Made by a program: the position numbers and the translations under genes. Shown in pieces: positions 14,408 to 23,065 of a stretch of 32,678 bases of DNA. Origin of the DNA: Streptococcus sp. oral taxon 431 (GTDB lineage Bacteria > Bacillota > Bacilli > Lactobacillales > Streptococcaceae); the NCBI RefSeq assembly GCF_023115445.1, contig NZ_JALDUI010000019.1:1-32678 (forward strand), read 5' to 3'. Below the pieces are notes generated by a model. That model was given only the letters and a program-made list of their open reading frames with translations, ran no database searches and was not told the origin of the DNA. Numbering within the stretch: position 1 is the first letter of the stretch; the number at the start of each line of letters is the position of its first letter.

Positions 14408-14442
14408 TGCATTCCCTCCATTTGTAAACTGCACCTATTTTC

Positions 14443-14553
14443 TCATAATTCTGACAATTTGGCAAGTTTTTCCCAATCAAGACGTAATCCGCCATAAAAA
14501 CGAAAGCCTAGTGATTGCCATAGTTGAGACAAACTACCCAAAGATCTAACAAC
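14443..14553 (-). pseudogene. C-terminal remnant of a lost gene, possibly a GNAT acetyltransferase
   Basis: Read on the minus strand, 37 codons stay open to TGA at 14443 and translate to VVRSLGSLSQLWQSLGFRFY then GGLRLDWEKLAKLSEL. The 'W-x-x-L-G-F' phrase is typical of the last strands of GNAT acetyltransferases. An in-frame TAG lies immediately upstream and no start codon or ribosome binding site is present. It is a fragment by this reading. The family call is tentative. Confidence 0.4.
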
Positions 14554-14634
14554 CTAGAGTACGGGGATATTGGCATAGGTTAAAGAGATAAGCTTAGAGA
14601 ATGATTGAGCTTCTAAGACATACTTTCTAAACAG

Positions 14635-14665
14635 AAAAAGTAGAGAAAGGTCATCTCTACTTTTT
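14635..14665 (-). terminator. Terminator of the acyltransferase gene
   Basis: AAAAAGTAGAGA (14635-14646) and TCTCTACTTTTT (14654-14665) form a 12-bp stem just after the stop codon at 14671. Confidence 0.85.
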
Positions 14666-14670
14666 AGATA

Positions 14671-16488
14671 TTATTTTGACTTCACAGGTTTATCTGCCAA
14701 GGCCTTGATAGCTGATGCTATCGTTTCTGCATAGAGCTTAGCTCCCTCTTCTAGTTTGGCATTATCACTTCCAAAGTGAACCTGGTCTGTTCCTTTCCAA
14801 ATCTCTGGATGATCTTTAGATACCTGATTCCAGTCCGCAACCTCAATGTAAGGATACTTTTGAGCTACTTCACGCACATAGCTAGCATACTGTTCTACAT
14901 AAGGCTGAGTTGCTTGAGTTGTATCACCCTCATAAGGTGTCATAAGTACAAGTTGATGCCCCTTAGGTAGATTTGTTATCAAAGAATCGATATCAGCCTT
15001 ATAATCCTCAGGATTATTCACTCCAGTAGCAATAACGACTATTTTAGGGAGGACTTTATTCTGACTGTGGTTGAGCATAATAGCATTGGCTTGCTTGGTG
15101 TTTCTGCTGACTTGACCATCTGTCTGAGCGTCTGGTAGAACCTCTTTAAGTTCAGGTGTTGCACGCAAGGTTACAGAATCTCCAATGATGGATACACCTT
15201 CAGCAATATTGTAGTGACTGGCTTCTGCTTGGTCCGCCATGGTTTTTGTACGGGTGATATTGGTTTGAGCTTGATTAAGGCCATTTACCATCAAATCCGT
15301 TTCAAAAGCCCCGACTTGGGGAGCTATGAGCATCACAATCAGTGTTAGCAAGCTAAGAAATCCGACGCTACCCGCAAAGATTGGTTGAATATGCGGAATT
15401 TCTCTTATCTTTTGCAATAAGCTAGTGTTCTTCCCGGCAATGAAAGGTTCAATCACATAGAAAGAAAGGCTTGCAAAGAGATAAGAAAAGATAGTGGTGA
15501 GAATCACTGCCGGTAAATTGCTCATCAACTGAGAGAAAATAATATAAAACGGCCAGTGGAAAAGATAAACGGCATAGCTGGTATCTGCTAAGAAACTAAT
15601 CACTTTTGGCTCTGCAATCGTAGGTGTTTTCTCATGCAAGACTCGTGCTGAAACAATCATCAAAAGTGCAGCTAGACTTGCAAGTAAGAATCCGATCAAA
15701 TAGGCAAAGAGATAGGTAAATTTCACAAAAAAAGTCAGTAGCAGCAAGACTCCCAAACCTACACCAAAGACTAGCAAGGGCTGTTTCAAATCCCAGGTAT
15801 TATTTAGACGCTTAATCAGAGTAGTCGTTTGACGGACACCTACCAAAGTGGCCAAGACACTACCTAGAAAGAAAGGATAGACGTGGGTAAAACTTGAAAA
15901 GTAAACCGTCGAGTAGGAAGAAACGATAAAGCTACCGATAAACATTGAAAGAAAACCGATGATAAAGACAGCTGATGATAGAAGAAAGACTAGACCTCTT
16001 AATTGTCCAGATGATTTTACCCGCTTGGACAAGAACCAAACCGCCAAGCCCCACAAGATATAGTAATGAACCTCAACAGCCAAGCTCCAATTATGAACAA
16101 ATAAATGAGGAATGAACTGAGATTCATAACTTCCCCCTGTTAACATTTCATAGAAGTTGGTCATAAAACCAAGGACACCAGCAATCTGACCACCAATCCC
16201 GGCTATATAATCCTGCCGAACCAAGAAAGTAAAGGGCATAACGACAAGGATCATTAAAACGACCGGTGGAAAAATCCGATAAAAACGTCTTCTAAAAAAT
16301 CCTAAGATATCAATCTTACCTTTTTGTCCAAATTCTTCTAATAAAAGTGACGTAATTAGGAAACCTGAAAAGGTGAAAAAGACGTCAACCCCGAAGAAAC
16401 CTCCTGGGAAAACCGTCTGAAAAAAATGGTACAAGAGTACCAAGAGTAAGCCTGTAATCCTAATCAAGGAAAACCATTTTATACGCAT
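14671..16488 (-). CDS. Membrane acyltransferase with C-terminal SGNH domain (OatA-like)
   Basis: Predicted to O-acetylate a cell-wall polymer, most likely muramic acid in peptidoglycan, which gives lysozyme resistance. It has 605 residues. The N-terminal acyltransferase-3 domain (about 1-390) has 10-11 membrane segments and the motifs LLYHFFQ, FFGVDVFFTFSGFLIT and RRRFYRIFPP. The extracellular C-terminal SGNH hydrolase-like domain (about 430-600) has GDSVTLRA with the catalytic Ser, ATGVNNP with Gly/Asn, and DQVHFGS with the Asp/His pair. The architecture and length match OatA/Adr of Gram-positive cocci. The start ATG follows GGAG at a long spacing. The exact polymer modified is inferred from family. 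Confidence 0.88.
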   Translation of the reverse strand: MRIKWFSLIRITGLLLVLLYHFFQTVFPGGFFGVDVFFTFSGFLITSLLLEEFGQKGKIDILGFFRRRFYRIFPPVVLMILVVMPFTFLVRQDYIAGIGGQIAGVLGFMTNFYEMLTGGSYESQFIPHLFVHNWSLAVEVHYYILWGLAVWFLSKRVKSSGQLRGLVFLLSSAVFIIGFLSMFIGSFIVSSYSTVYFSSFTHVYPFFLGSVLATLVGVRQTTTLIKRLNNTWDLKQPLLVFGVGLGVLLLLTFFVKFTYLFAYLIGFLLASLAALLMIVSARVLHEKTPTIAEPKVISFLADTSYAVYLFHWPFYIIFSQLMSNLPAVILTTIFSYLFASLSFYVIEPFIAGKNTSLLQKIREIPHIQPIFAGSVGFLSLLTLIVMLIAPQVGAFETDLMVNGLNQAQTNITRTKTMADQAEASHYNIAEGVSIIGDSVTLRATPELKEVLPDAQTDGQVSRNTKQANAIMLNHSQNKVLPKIVVIATGVNNPEDYKADIDSLITNLPKGHQLVLMTPYEGDTTQATQPYVEQYASYVREVAQKYPYIEVADWNQVSKDHPEIWKGTDQVHFGSDNAKLEEGAKLYAETIASAIKALADKPVKSK

Positions 16489-16573
16489 ACGAGTTTATTC
16501 TCCGTTCATTAGAGTAGTTAAAAAACCATCTAATGTTCATTCCATACTACCTTTATTTTATCAAAAAAAGAAG

Positions 16574-16603
16574 AAAAATCCTAAGAGAAAACTTAGGATT
16601 TTA
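16574..16603 (-). terminator. tgt terminator
   Basis: AATCCTAAG (16577-16585) and CTTAGGATT (16592-16600) form a 9-bp stem followed on the minus strand by TTTTTCTTC. It is 18 bases after the tgt stop. Confidence 0.8.
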
Positions 16604-16620
16604 GCTTTGGTCTACTAATC

Positions 16621-17766
<1,146 letters not shown>

Positions 17767-17864
17767 TTACCTCCGAAGCTGGGAAAGACAGTCCCAGTTC
17801 TTACTTTGTGCCCAAGGGCATACTGTATGATTCTATCAAAAAAAACAGGAACTGTCACGAACTA

Positions 17865-17873
17865 TGGTATAAT
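17865..17873 (+). promoter_or_regulatory. Extended -10 immediately upstream of the DUF975 gene
   Basis: TGGTATAAT lies only 7 bases before the ATG at 17880, so transcription would begin at or next to the start codon. There is no Shine-Dalgarno sequence between them. This predicts a leaderless mRNA. Confidence 0.6.
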
Positions 17874-17879
17874 GAAAGA

Positions 17880-18737
17880 ATGAAATACCCAAAAATTAAT
17901 TTAAAAGAAGTTCGTCAACAAGCTAAACAGTTTCAAGCTGAACATCCACGTCTATTGCTTGTCTTTCTATTACCAAGCATTTTCCTGATTCTATCCAGCT
18001 TCATAAGTCCGTTATCCCTACTTGATGAGGGGATTCTTGAGCAATCCTTCTTTACTTTTTTGATGAGCTTGATCCAGTCCTCACTCTTTCCTCTAGCAGT
18101 TGGATTCACAAGTTCTATTATCCTAGCTGGTGCTCTTTTTACAACCATTAATCTTTACAGAATTTCCGAGATAGAGCTTTCTTTTAAAGATAGTCTGTCC
18201 TTACTTGACAATCGCTTCTTCACCCAGACCTTTCTGACTCTCTTGCTCAAGCGTTTCTATCTCTTTTTGTGGAGCATCCCTAATCTTTTTGGAGTCTACT
18301 TGCTCTTTTATAGCAGTGCCATGGCTCGTAAATTTGTAGAACTTCATCCCGAATTTCCAGCTGTCGACGTCACCAATTCAGATATCGAACACTTCCTACT
18401 TACTTTTGCACTCTACTTCTTTGGTAGCGTCTTTCTGATGATTTTGGGAACCATTGCCTATCTGCCGCAATACTACGCTTATTCCCAAGTAGAGCTGCTC
18501 CTATGTGATACCCTTGCAATTGGAATTGCCAAGCCAAGCCGCGTACTCAAAACCAGTCGCTTCCTTATGAAAGGCTATAAGTTCCAACGCTTCGTTCTTG
18601 ATTTACAGCTACTTCCTTGGTATCTCCTTATCTGGATCAGCTTCGGAATTGCGAGCATCCCTACTTTCCCTTATATCTATAGTAGTCAATTCTTCTTTTA
18701 TCAAAGATTACTCGAAATCAAGCGGAGAAAAGTTTAA
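17880..18737 (+). CDS. DUF975 family integral membrane protein
   Basis: A membrane protein of 285 residues and unknown function. I chose ATG at 17880 (MKYPKINLKEVRQQAKQFQA) because the family commonly begins with this basic amphipathic 'R-x-x-A' segment; the frame open to 17748 would run through the promoter and the tgt start. Five or six membrane segments are visible, for example LLLVFLLPSIFLILSSF, SLFPLAVGFTSSIILAG and FFGSVFLMILGTIAYLP. The family phrase 'YKFQRFVLDLQLLPWYLL' near the C-terminus is typical of DUF975. It carries an extended -10 almost touching the start codon. From memory the same gene adjoins tgt in S. pneumoniae. Confidence 0.8.
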   Translation: MKYPKINLKEVRQQAKQFQAEHPRLLLVFLLPSIFLILSSFISPLSLLDEGILEQSFFTFLMSLIQSSLFPLAVGFTSSIILAGALFTTINLYRISEIELSFKDSLSLLDNRFFTQTFLTLLLKRFYLFLWSIPNLFGVYLLFYSSAMARKFVELHPEFPAVDVTNSDIEHFLLTFALYFFGSVFLMILGTIAYLPQYYAYSQVELLLCDTLAIGIAKPSRVLKTSRFLMKGYKFQRFVLDLQLLPWYLLIWISFGIASIPTFPYIYSSQFFFYQRLLEIKRRKV

Positions 18738-18750
18738 TGTGAATGATTAA

Positions 18751-18784
18751 AACCAGCACCTTCAATAGAAAGTGCTGGTTTGTT
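18751..18784. terminator. Bidirectional terminator between DUF975 and DUF1304 genes
   Basis: AACCAGCAC (18751-18759) and GTGCTGGTT (18772-18780) form a perfect 9-bp stem, T-rich on the plus side and A-rich before it. It serves the two convergent units. Confidence 0.85.
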
Positions 18785-18785
18785 T

Positions 18786-19148
18786 TTATTTCAAGAAAAG
18801 GATACTCAAGAGTGCTAAGATTGCCGGTCCACCTTGCTTGAAAATGATTTTTTTATCTGCTGTTAAGGCACCATAAGTCGCTGCTCCTATGACAAATAAA
18901 ACAAAGATTGTTACGATTTCTAAGCTATGTGAGAAATAAATTCCGTAAATAATAAATACCCCAATCAAGGCATTATAAATTCCTTGGTTTTTAAACAATG
19001 AGGTTACAGATGGTCTTGCTAGTTCTTCTTTGTCCATATTAAAGACACGGCCGGTTGCGTCTGATTGGGTTGCGATACTCTCCAAATAAAAGATATAAAA
19101 ATGTTCGAGGGCAACAATAGTTGCTAAAATAGTAGTAATGATTGACAT
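18786..19148 (-). CDS. DUF1304 family small membrane protein
   Basis: A protein of 120 residues with four hydrophobic segments. The first carries the family phrase TILATIVALEHFYIFYLE, and FNMDKEELARPSVTSLFKNQ with GIYNALIGVF follow, typical of DUF1304. The function of the family is unknown. The start ATG follows AAGGAGAAAACG. It lies 10 bases downstream of the marR-type gene and should be cotranscribed with it. Confidence 0.85.
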   Translation of the reverse strand: MSIITTILATIVALEHFYIFYLESIATQSDATGRVFNMDKEELARPSVTSLFKNQGIYNALIGVFIIYGIYFSHSLEIVTIFVLFVIGAATYGALTADKKIIFKQGGPAILALLSILFLK

Positions 19149-19158
19149 CGTTTTCTCC

Positions 19159-19575
19159 TTAAAATTCTATTTTTTCTAACCCTGATACTAGTTTTGTCAA
19201 CAAAGCTGTCAGGTCTTGCTGCTCAGTAGAGGATAAGATGTTCTCCATCTGCTCCTTCACTCGCAAGTGATGTTTAGGCGGATTGACCAAGAGTTGATTC
19301 TTGGCTTCTTGGGTTAATTCAACTAAGACTTCTCGCTGATTGATTGGATTCCGATTGCGACTGACATAGCCCTCTGACTCCAGTATCTTAAAATGACGGG
19401 TCAAGGCTGCCTGGTCAATCTGTAACTTCTCCTGAACGGCAATCTGGTTACAGGGTGACTGTTGCAGTAAAAATTGCAGGATTTGATAGCGGGTCAAACT
19501 AATTCCCAATTGTTTCTCAAAAAGTTGAGTGATGGTCTGATCTGTTAAATGGAGCTGGTACAGTAATTCATGCAT
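19159..19575 (-). CDS. MarR-family transcriptional regulator
   Basis: A dimeric winged-helix repressor of 138 residues. The HTH reads CNQIAVQEKLQIDQAALTRH, followed by the wing segment YVSRNRNPINQREVLVELT with the Asn-x-Arg tip common in MarR proteins. ATG follows AAAGGAG. It is the first gene of a two-gene operon with DUF1304. Its promoter region carries two related palindromes (19622-19632 and 19649-19661), so autorepression is likely. The ligand is unknown. Confidence 0.9.
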   Translation of the reverse strand: MHELLYQLHLTDQTITQLFEKQLGISLTRYQILQFLLQQSPCNQIAVQEKLQIDQAALTRHFKILESEGYVSRNRNPINQREVLVELTQEAKNQLLVNPPKHHLRVKEQMENILSSTEQQDLTALLTKLVSGLEKIEF

Positions 19576-19621
19576 TTTTAGTATTTTCTCCTTTCTTTTA
19601 TATTTGATTTATCAATAGTTG

Positions 19622-19661
19622 ACTTGTCAAGTATAATACAAATAAATTGACTTTGCAAGTC
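19622..19661 (-). promoter_or_regulatory. marR promoter with two operator-like palindromes
   Basis: ACTTGTCAAGT (19622-19632) and GACTTTGCAAGTC (19649-19661) are short palindromes with related half-sites. On the minus strand, TTGCAA inside the second serves as the -35, with a 17-base spacer and TATACT as the -10, which abuts the first. The pair would let the MarR protein cover its own promoter. Confidence 0.6.
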
Positions 19662-19767
19662 TTTTGCTTACTCCGTTAAATTAGTCTACTAGTCACAATC
19701 CCTCAAGGCTATGTTTTTCTATTTTATGTCTGGAGTTTATTTACGCTATCTAAGAGTTTGAAAACAA

Positions 19768-19802
19768 AAAAAGAAGCGGAAACTCAAGTTCCCAACTTCT
19801 TA
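19768..19802 (-). terminator. Terminator of the LysM protein gene
   Basis: An imperfect hairpin, AAGAAG.. GGAAACT / AGTTCCC ..CTTCTT, lies just after the stop at 19809. It is followed by TTTTTTG on the minus strand. Confidence 0.7.
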
Positions 19803-19808
19803 ATATTC

Positions 19809-20930
19809 TTAGTTCATCGATACGTGTACGTGGTCATAGTGATTTTCTGTAACACTACCACGGTCTGGCATTGGATTCCAAGTGTAGGCTGGTCCGTATT
19901 TGCTATCGTATGGTGCATAGAAACGTTGTTTCCAGATGATGTAGCTGATACCTCGGCTAGCCATATTTTGGATAGCATAATCTGCAATTTGGTCTCCAAG
20001 AGCAGAGCTTACTGGAACCATAAAGTCAATGGCAAGACCTTTTCCGTGGTCGCCACTATCTCCTGGACGGTAACCACTAAATGATGTGATTCCGAACAAG
20101 TTTGCTACTTCTTCTTTAAAGGCAGCCGTTTGTGGCTGAAAACCTGCATTTTCTGATTTTGAAGCTGCAATACTTGCATAATCAGGTGCTGCTGGTGCTG
20201 CATAAGTAGCTGATGAACCTTGGCTTGCTTCAGCTTGATAAGTTGATGGTGCTGATTGAGTCTCTGTAACTGGTGCTTCTGTTGTAGTCGTTTCTTCCAC
20301 TACAGGTGTTTCTGCGACCGGCTCTTCCACTGGTGCTGAAACTTCTGCAACGGCTCCTGTTGTTGTTTCTGCTGCAGATCCTTCTGCTGGTGTTGCAACT
20401 TCAGTAGTGGCTTCTACTACTGACTCTTCTACCGGTGCTACAACTTCTGTAACAGCTTCTGTTGTTGCTTCTGCCACTGGCTCAGCTACAGTTGTTTCTA
20501 CAACTGGTTGAGTTAAATCTTCAACCTGTACAGTTTGGTCATCTACAGTGACTTGGTTGGTTGTCAAATCTGCTATTGCAGTTGTTCCTTCGCCACCTTG
20601 AACTGTATCAGGGGTTTGAATTTCAACCTCTGTCACTTCTTCTTTTTCATTGACAGTTGTTGTAAGGACTGTCTCAGGGAAGATCAAATCAATATTGCTA
20701 ATCTTGTTCAAGTTAGCAAGAACGTTCACATCCACTCCCAAAGCTTCGGCAATGGTACTTAAGGTATCACCATACTGAATCGTATAGCTTGTTTTATTCT
20801 CACTCTTGGTAACATCGTTTTGAATTTGCTCAACACTACGCGCTGTCCATACTAATTCTTCTGCTTGAGTTGCCAATACAGGGGCAAGGGACAAGGCTAC
20901 TGTTGATGCTAAAATAATTCTTTTCTTCAT
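19809..20930 (-). CDS. Secreted LysM protein with C-terminal VanY/M15-like domain
   Basis: Cell-wall-associated protein of 373 residues. The signal peptide is about residues 1-23 (KKRIILASTVALSLAPVLA then TQAEE). A LysM domain at about 48-92 (YTIQYGDTLSTIAEALGVDV) should bind peptidoglycan. A long Thr/Val/Glu/Pro-rich linker (about 95-245) follows, with repeated VEATTEV and PVEE units. The C-terminal domain (about 260-373) contains SGYRPGDSGDHGKGLAIDFM and NHYDHVHVS, a His...Asp...His pattern like the metal site of M15/VanY peptidases. Activity is unproven. From memory it matches pneumococcal SP_2063/Spr1875, a surface immunogen reported under WalRK control. ATG follows AAAAGGAG; an extended -10, TGTTATGAT, lies at about 20967-20975. 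Confidence 0.85.
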   Translation of the reverse strand: MKKRIILASTVALSLAPVLATQAEELVWTARSVEQIQNDVTKSENKTSYTIQYGDTLSTIAEALGVDVNVLANLNKISNIDLIFPETVLTTTVNEKEEVTEVEIQTPDTVQGGEGTTAIADLTTNQVTVDDQTVQVEDLTQPVVETTVAEPVAEATTEAVTEVVAPVEESVVEATTEVATPAEGSAAETTTGAVAEVSAPVEEPVAETPVVEETTTTEAPVTETQSAPSTYQAEASQGSSATYAAPAAPDYASIAASKSENAGFQPQTAAFKEEVANLFGITSFSGYRPGDSGDHGKGLAIDFMVPVSSALGDQIADYAIQNMASRGISYIIWKQRFYAPYDSKYGPAYTWNPMPDRGSVTENHYDHVHVSMN

Positions 20931-20985
20931 ACTATCAAACTCCTTTTCAAATGTAGTACCTGTCTATCATAACACAAAGAAAATA

Positions 20986-21010
20986 GAAAAAAAGCCCTTT
21001 TGGGGCTATT
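20986..21010 (-). terminator. Terminator downstream of the HAD gene
   Basis: On the minus strand, AGCCCC-AAAA-GGGCT is followed by TTTTTTTC, a good intrinsic terminator. It lies about 100 bases after the HAD stop and ahead of the LysM gene promoter. Confidence 0.75.
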
Positions 21011-21106
21011 TAACAGAACTGTACATTCGTTGTAACAAATCACATTACTTGAAATAGTTTGTTAGTTTCTTGTCATCAGGCTGACACATTCTTCTTGAAG
21101 AAAATT

Positions 21107-21721
21107 CTAGAAGGAAAGCGAACTAATGTCTTCTAAATGCTCTATCTGTTGATTACAAGTTGCAGGAGAGGCAAGAAAATTGATACTCTGAATCCCACTA
21201 TTTTGAGCAAATTCGATATCCAAAGTCCGATCACCGATATAATAAGTTTGCTGTGGATCTAGTTCATACTTATCTAGAAGATAGATCGCAGCTTCTGGAC
21301 TAGGCTTCCGAGAAAAGCCACTTTGATTGGTTAAAATTTCTGTGAAATAGTGAGCCAAACCCAAATTCTCCAAAATAGTAAAAGCATTGTCCCCTTTATG
21401 GGTATAAACAAACTGTTCAATCCCTTGCTGGTCTGCCCAAGCTAAGATTTCACGCGCCTCCGGCATCAGAACCACTTGAGCATTCTTTTCAGCTAAACTC
21501 TGAGCACGAACCTGATTGAGCATATCAGCATCCAAGCCTCTTTCTTCTCCCACCTTTTCCAACAGATCTTGAACGGAAGTTTTTAGAATAAAGGCACGAA
21601 CCTCAGCCTTATCATAAGGAATGTCAAACTGAGCAAAGGTCTCTTCGATTCCTGCTAAAATAGCCTCGTAAGAGTCTAACAAGGTCCCATCTAAATCCCA
21701 GATAAATCCAATTTTTTTCAT
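21107..21721 (-). CDS. HAD-superfamily hydrolase (phosphoglycolate phosphatase-like)
   Basis: A cytosolic phosphatase of 204 residues. HAD motif I is IWDLDGTLLDS (7-17) with both catalytic aspartates. Motif II is near VYTHKG (Thr), motif III is a Lys near RKPSPEAA, and motif IV is YYIGDRTLDIEFA. A helical cap lies between residues 15 and 85, typical of the Gph/YjjG type. The gene starts 3 bases after the stop of the MATE gene, so the two are cotranscribed. The substrate cannot be read from sequence. Confidence 0.88.
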   Translation of the reverse strand: MKKIGFIWDLDGTLLDSYEAILAGIEETFAQFDIPYDKAEVRAFILKTSVQDLLEKVGEERGLDADMLNQVRAQSLAEKNAQVVLMPEAREILAWADQQGIEQFVYTHKGDNAFTILENLGLAHYFTEILTNQSGFSRKPSPEAAIYLLDKYELDPQQTYYIGDRTLDIEFAQNSGIQSINFLASPATCNQQIEHLEDISSLSF

Positions 21722-21724
21722 ATG

Positions 21725-23005
21725 TCATCCTTTCAAAGAGATATATTGCTTATAACGGTAGCGCAGGAAGAACCAGCGAAAACCATTATCCAAAAGCGTT
21801 CCTGCCCAAATACCAGGCAAGCCCCAACCAAGAACAATTCCCATCAGATACCCTGTTCCGATACGGATACACCACATTCCGATACTTGTCGCATAAAAGG
21901 GGAGGCGTGCATTTCCCAACCCCTGCCAGACAGCTGTATAAATGACTGTCCCCGTCGTCATAGGAGTTCCTAGTAGTGAGAACAGTGTCACCATAACACT
22001 GGCTTCAATAGCCACAGGATCACTGGTGTAGAGGTGACTTAGGGGCGTTCCGAGAGCATAGATACTAAGTGTTAAGGGCAACATGAGAAAGAGAGATAGC
22101 CAAAAAGTTTGCTTACTTAAGTTGTCTACTCTTGCCCAATCATCTTCCCCAACTGCTCGAGCTACCTGCATAACTGTTGCCGTAGCGACACCAAAGGCAG
22201 GCATGTAGTTAAACTGAGTCAAGACTTCACCAATAGCATTCCCTGCGACGGCCTCCGTCCCAAAGGAAACAACCAGGGCAATAATGACCACATCACCAGC
22301 CCTCATCATGAGACGTTCTCCCGCTGCAGGCAAAGCCAGAGTCAGCAAGTCTTTGTCCAGTCCAAAGCTTGGCCTCGTATATGGAAGTTTTAGTTGTGAC
22401 CATAAAATCACAACCCCGACCAAACGAGATAGGATGGTCCCCCAAGCTACACCAGCTATGTCCATATCAAGGATAAAAATGGCGACACTTGAAAAAAGGA
22501 TGTTTAAAGCATTGGATAAAAAACTAACATAAAGCGGAAGTCGCGGATTATGGGTAGCGCGAATCAAGGCTCCCAAACTAGTCATCAAGCCCAAGAGAAC
22601 AATTGAACCACCCACCAATGATAGATAAAGTCCACCACTCTCAGCTACAGACGCTTCTGTTCCTAAAAGGCCAATCATCTCTCGTCCTGCAAAGATGGAT
22701 AAGACACCTAAAACTAAACTCAGTAGTAGGGTAATCTTAAGTGCTTCTGTCACATGATAGGCTAGTCTAGATTGATCTTTCTGTCCCAAACTTTTGGAAA
22801 TGACACTGGAAATAGCCGCTCCCAAGGCAATAAAAATAGCCTGATAAATGGTGATAATATTTCCAGCTACAGACACACCCGAAATGGCGATCAACCCCAG
22901 ATTAGCTACCAAGTAGCTATCTACCATCCCCATGAGCATCTGCAAGAAATTTTCACCCATGGCTGGCAGGGCTATGTTGAGAATGTCTTTATTTTTCTTA
23001 AACAA
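21725..23005 (-). CDS. MATE-family efflux transporter
   Basis: A 12-segment multidrug or metabolite exporter of the MATE/DinF family (426 residues), expected to be driven by a Na+ or H+ gradient. MATE features: LPAMGENFLQMLMGMVDSYL in segment 1, then IYQAIFIALGAAISSVISKSLGQ, and the repeat-half counterpart LALPAAGERLMMRAGDVVII. The start is TTG at 23005, 5 bases after AGGAGG. It lies between thrC and the HAD gene in the same direction. A terminator-like hairpin (23026-23053) separates it from thrC and may reduce its expression. Confidence 0.92.
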   Translation of the reverse strand: MFKKNKDILNIALPAMGENFLQMLMGMVDSYLVANLGLIAISGVSVAGNIITIYQAIFIALGAAISSVISKSLGQKDQSRLAYHVTEALKITLLLSLVLGVLSIFAGREMIGLLGTEASVAESGGLYLSLVGGSIVLLGLMTSLGALIRATHNPRLPLYVSFLSNALNILFSSVAIFILDMDIAGVAWGTILSRLVGVVILWSQLKLPYTRPSFGLDKDLLTLALPAAGERLMMRAGDVVIIALVVSFGTEAVAGNAIGEVLTQFNYMPAFGVATATVMQVARAVGEDDWARVDNLSKQTFWLSLFLMLPLTLSIYALGTPLSHLYTSDPVAIEASVMVTLFSLLGTPMTTGTVIYTAVWQGLGNARLPFYATSIGMWCIRIGTGYLMGIVLGWGLPGIWAGTLLDNGFRWFFLRYRYKQYISLKG

Positions 23006-23025
23006 TCCTTCCTCCTGATGAAAAG

Positions 23026-23053
23026 AAACTCAGTTAGTTGCCCAACCGAGTTT
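23026..23053 (-). terminator. Terminator/attenuator between thrC and the MATE gene
   Basis: On the minus strand, AAACTCGGTT and AACTGAGTTT pair with one G:T position around an 8-base loop, followed by CTTTTC. It lies 13 bases after the thrC stop. Confidence 0.65.
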
Positions 23054-23065
23054 ACTTCCTCTGTC

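Noticed and set aside
20993..21055. WalR (VicR) box upstream of the LysM gene
   Set aside because: TGTTAC, TGTACA and TGTTAA motifs are present on the minus strand, but their spacings (12 and 10) and bases do not fit the TGTWAH-N5-TGTWAH consensus.
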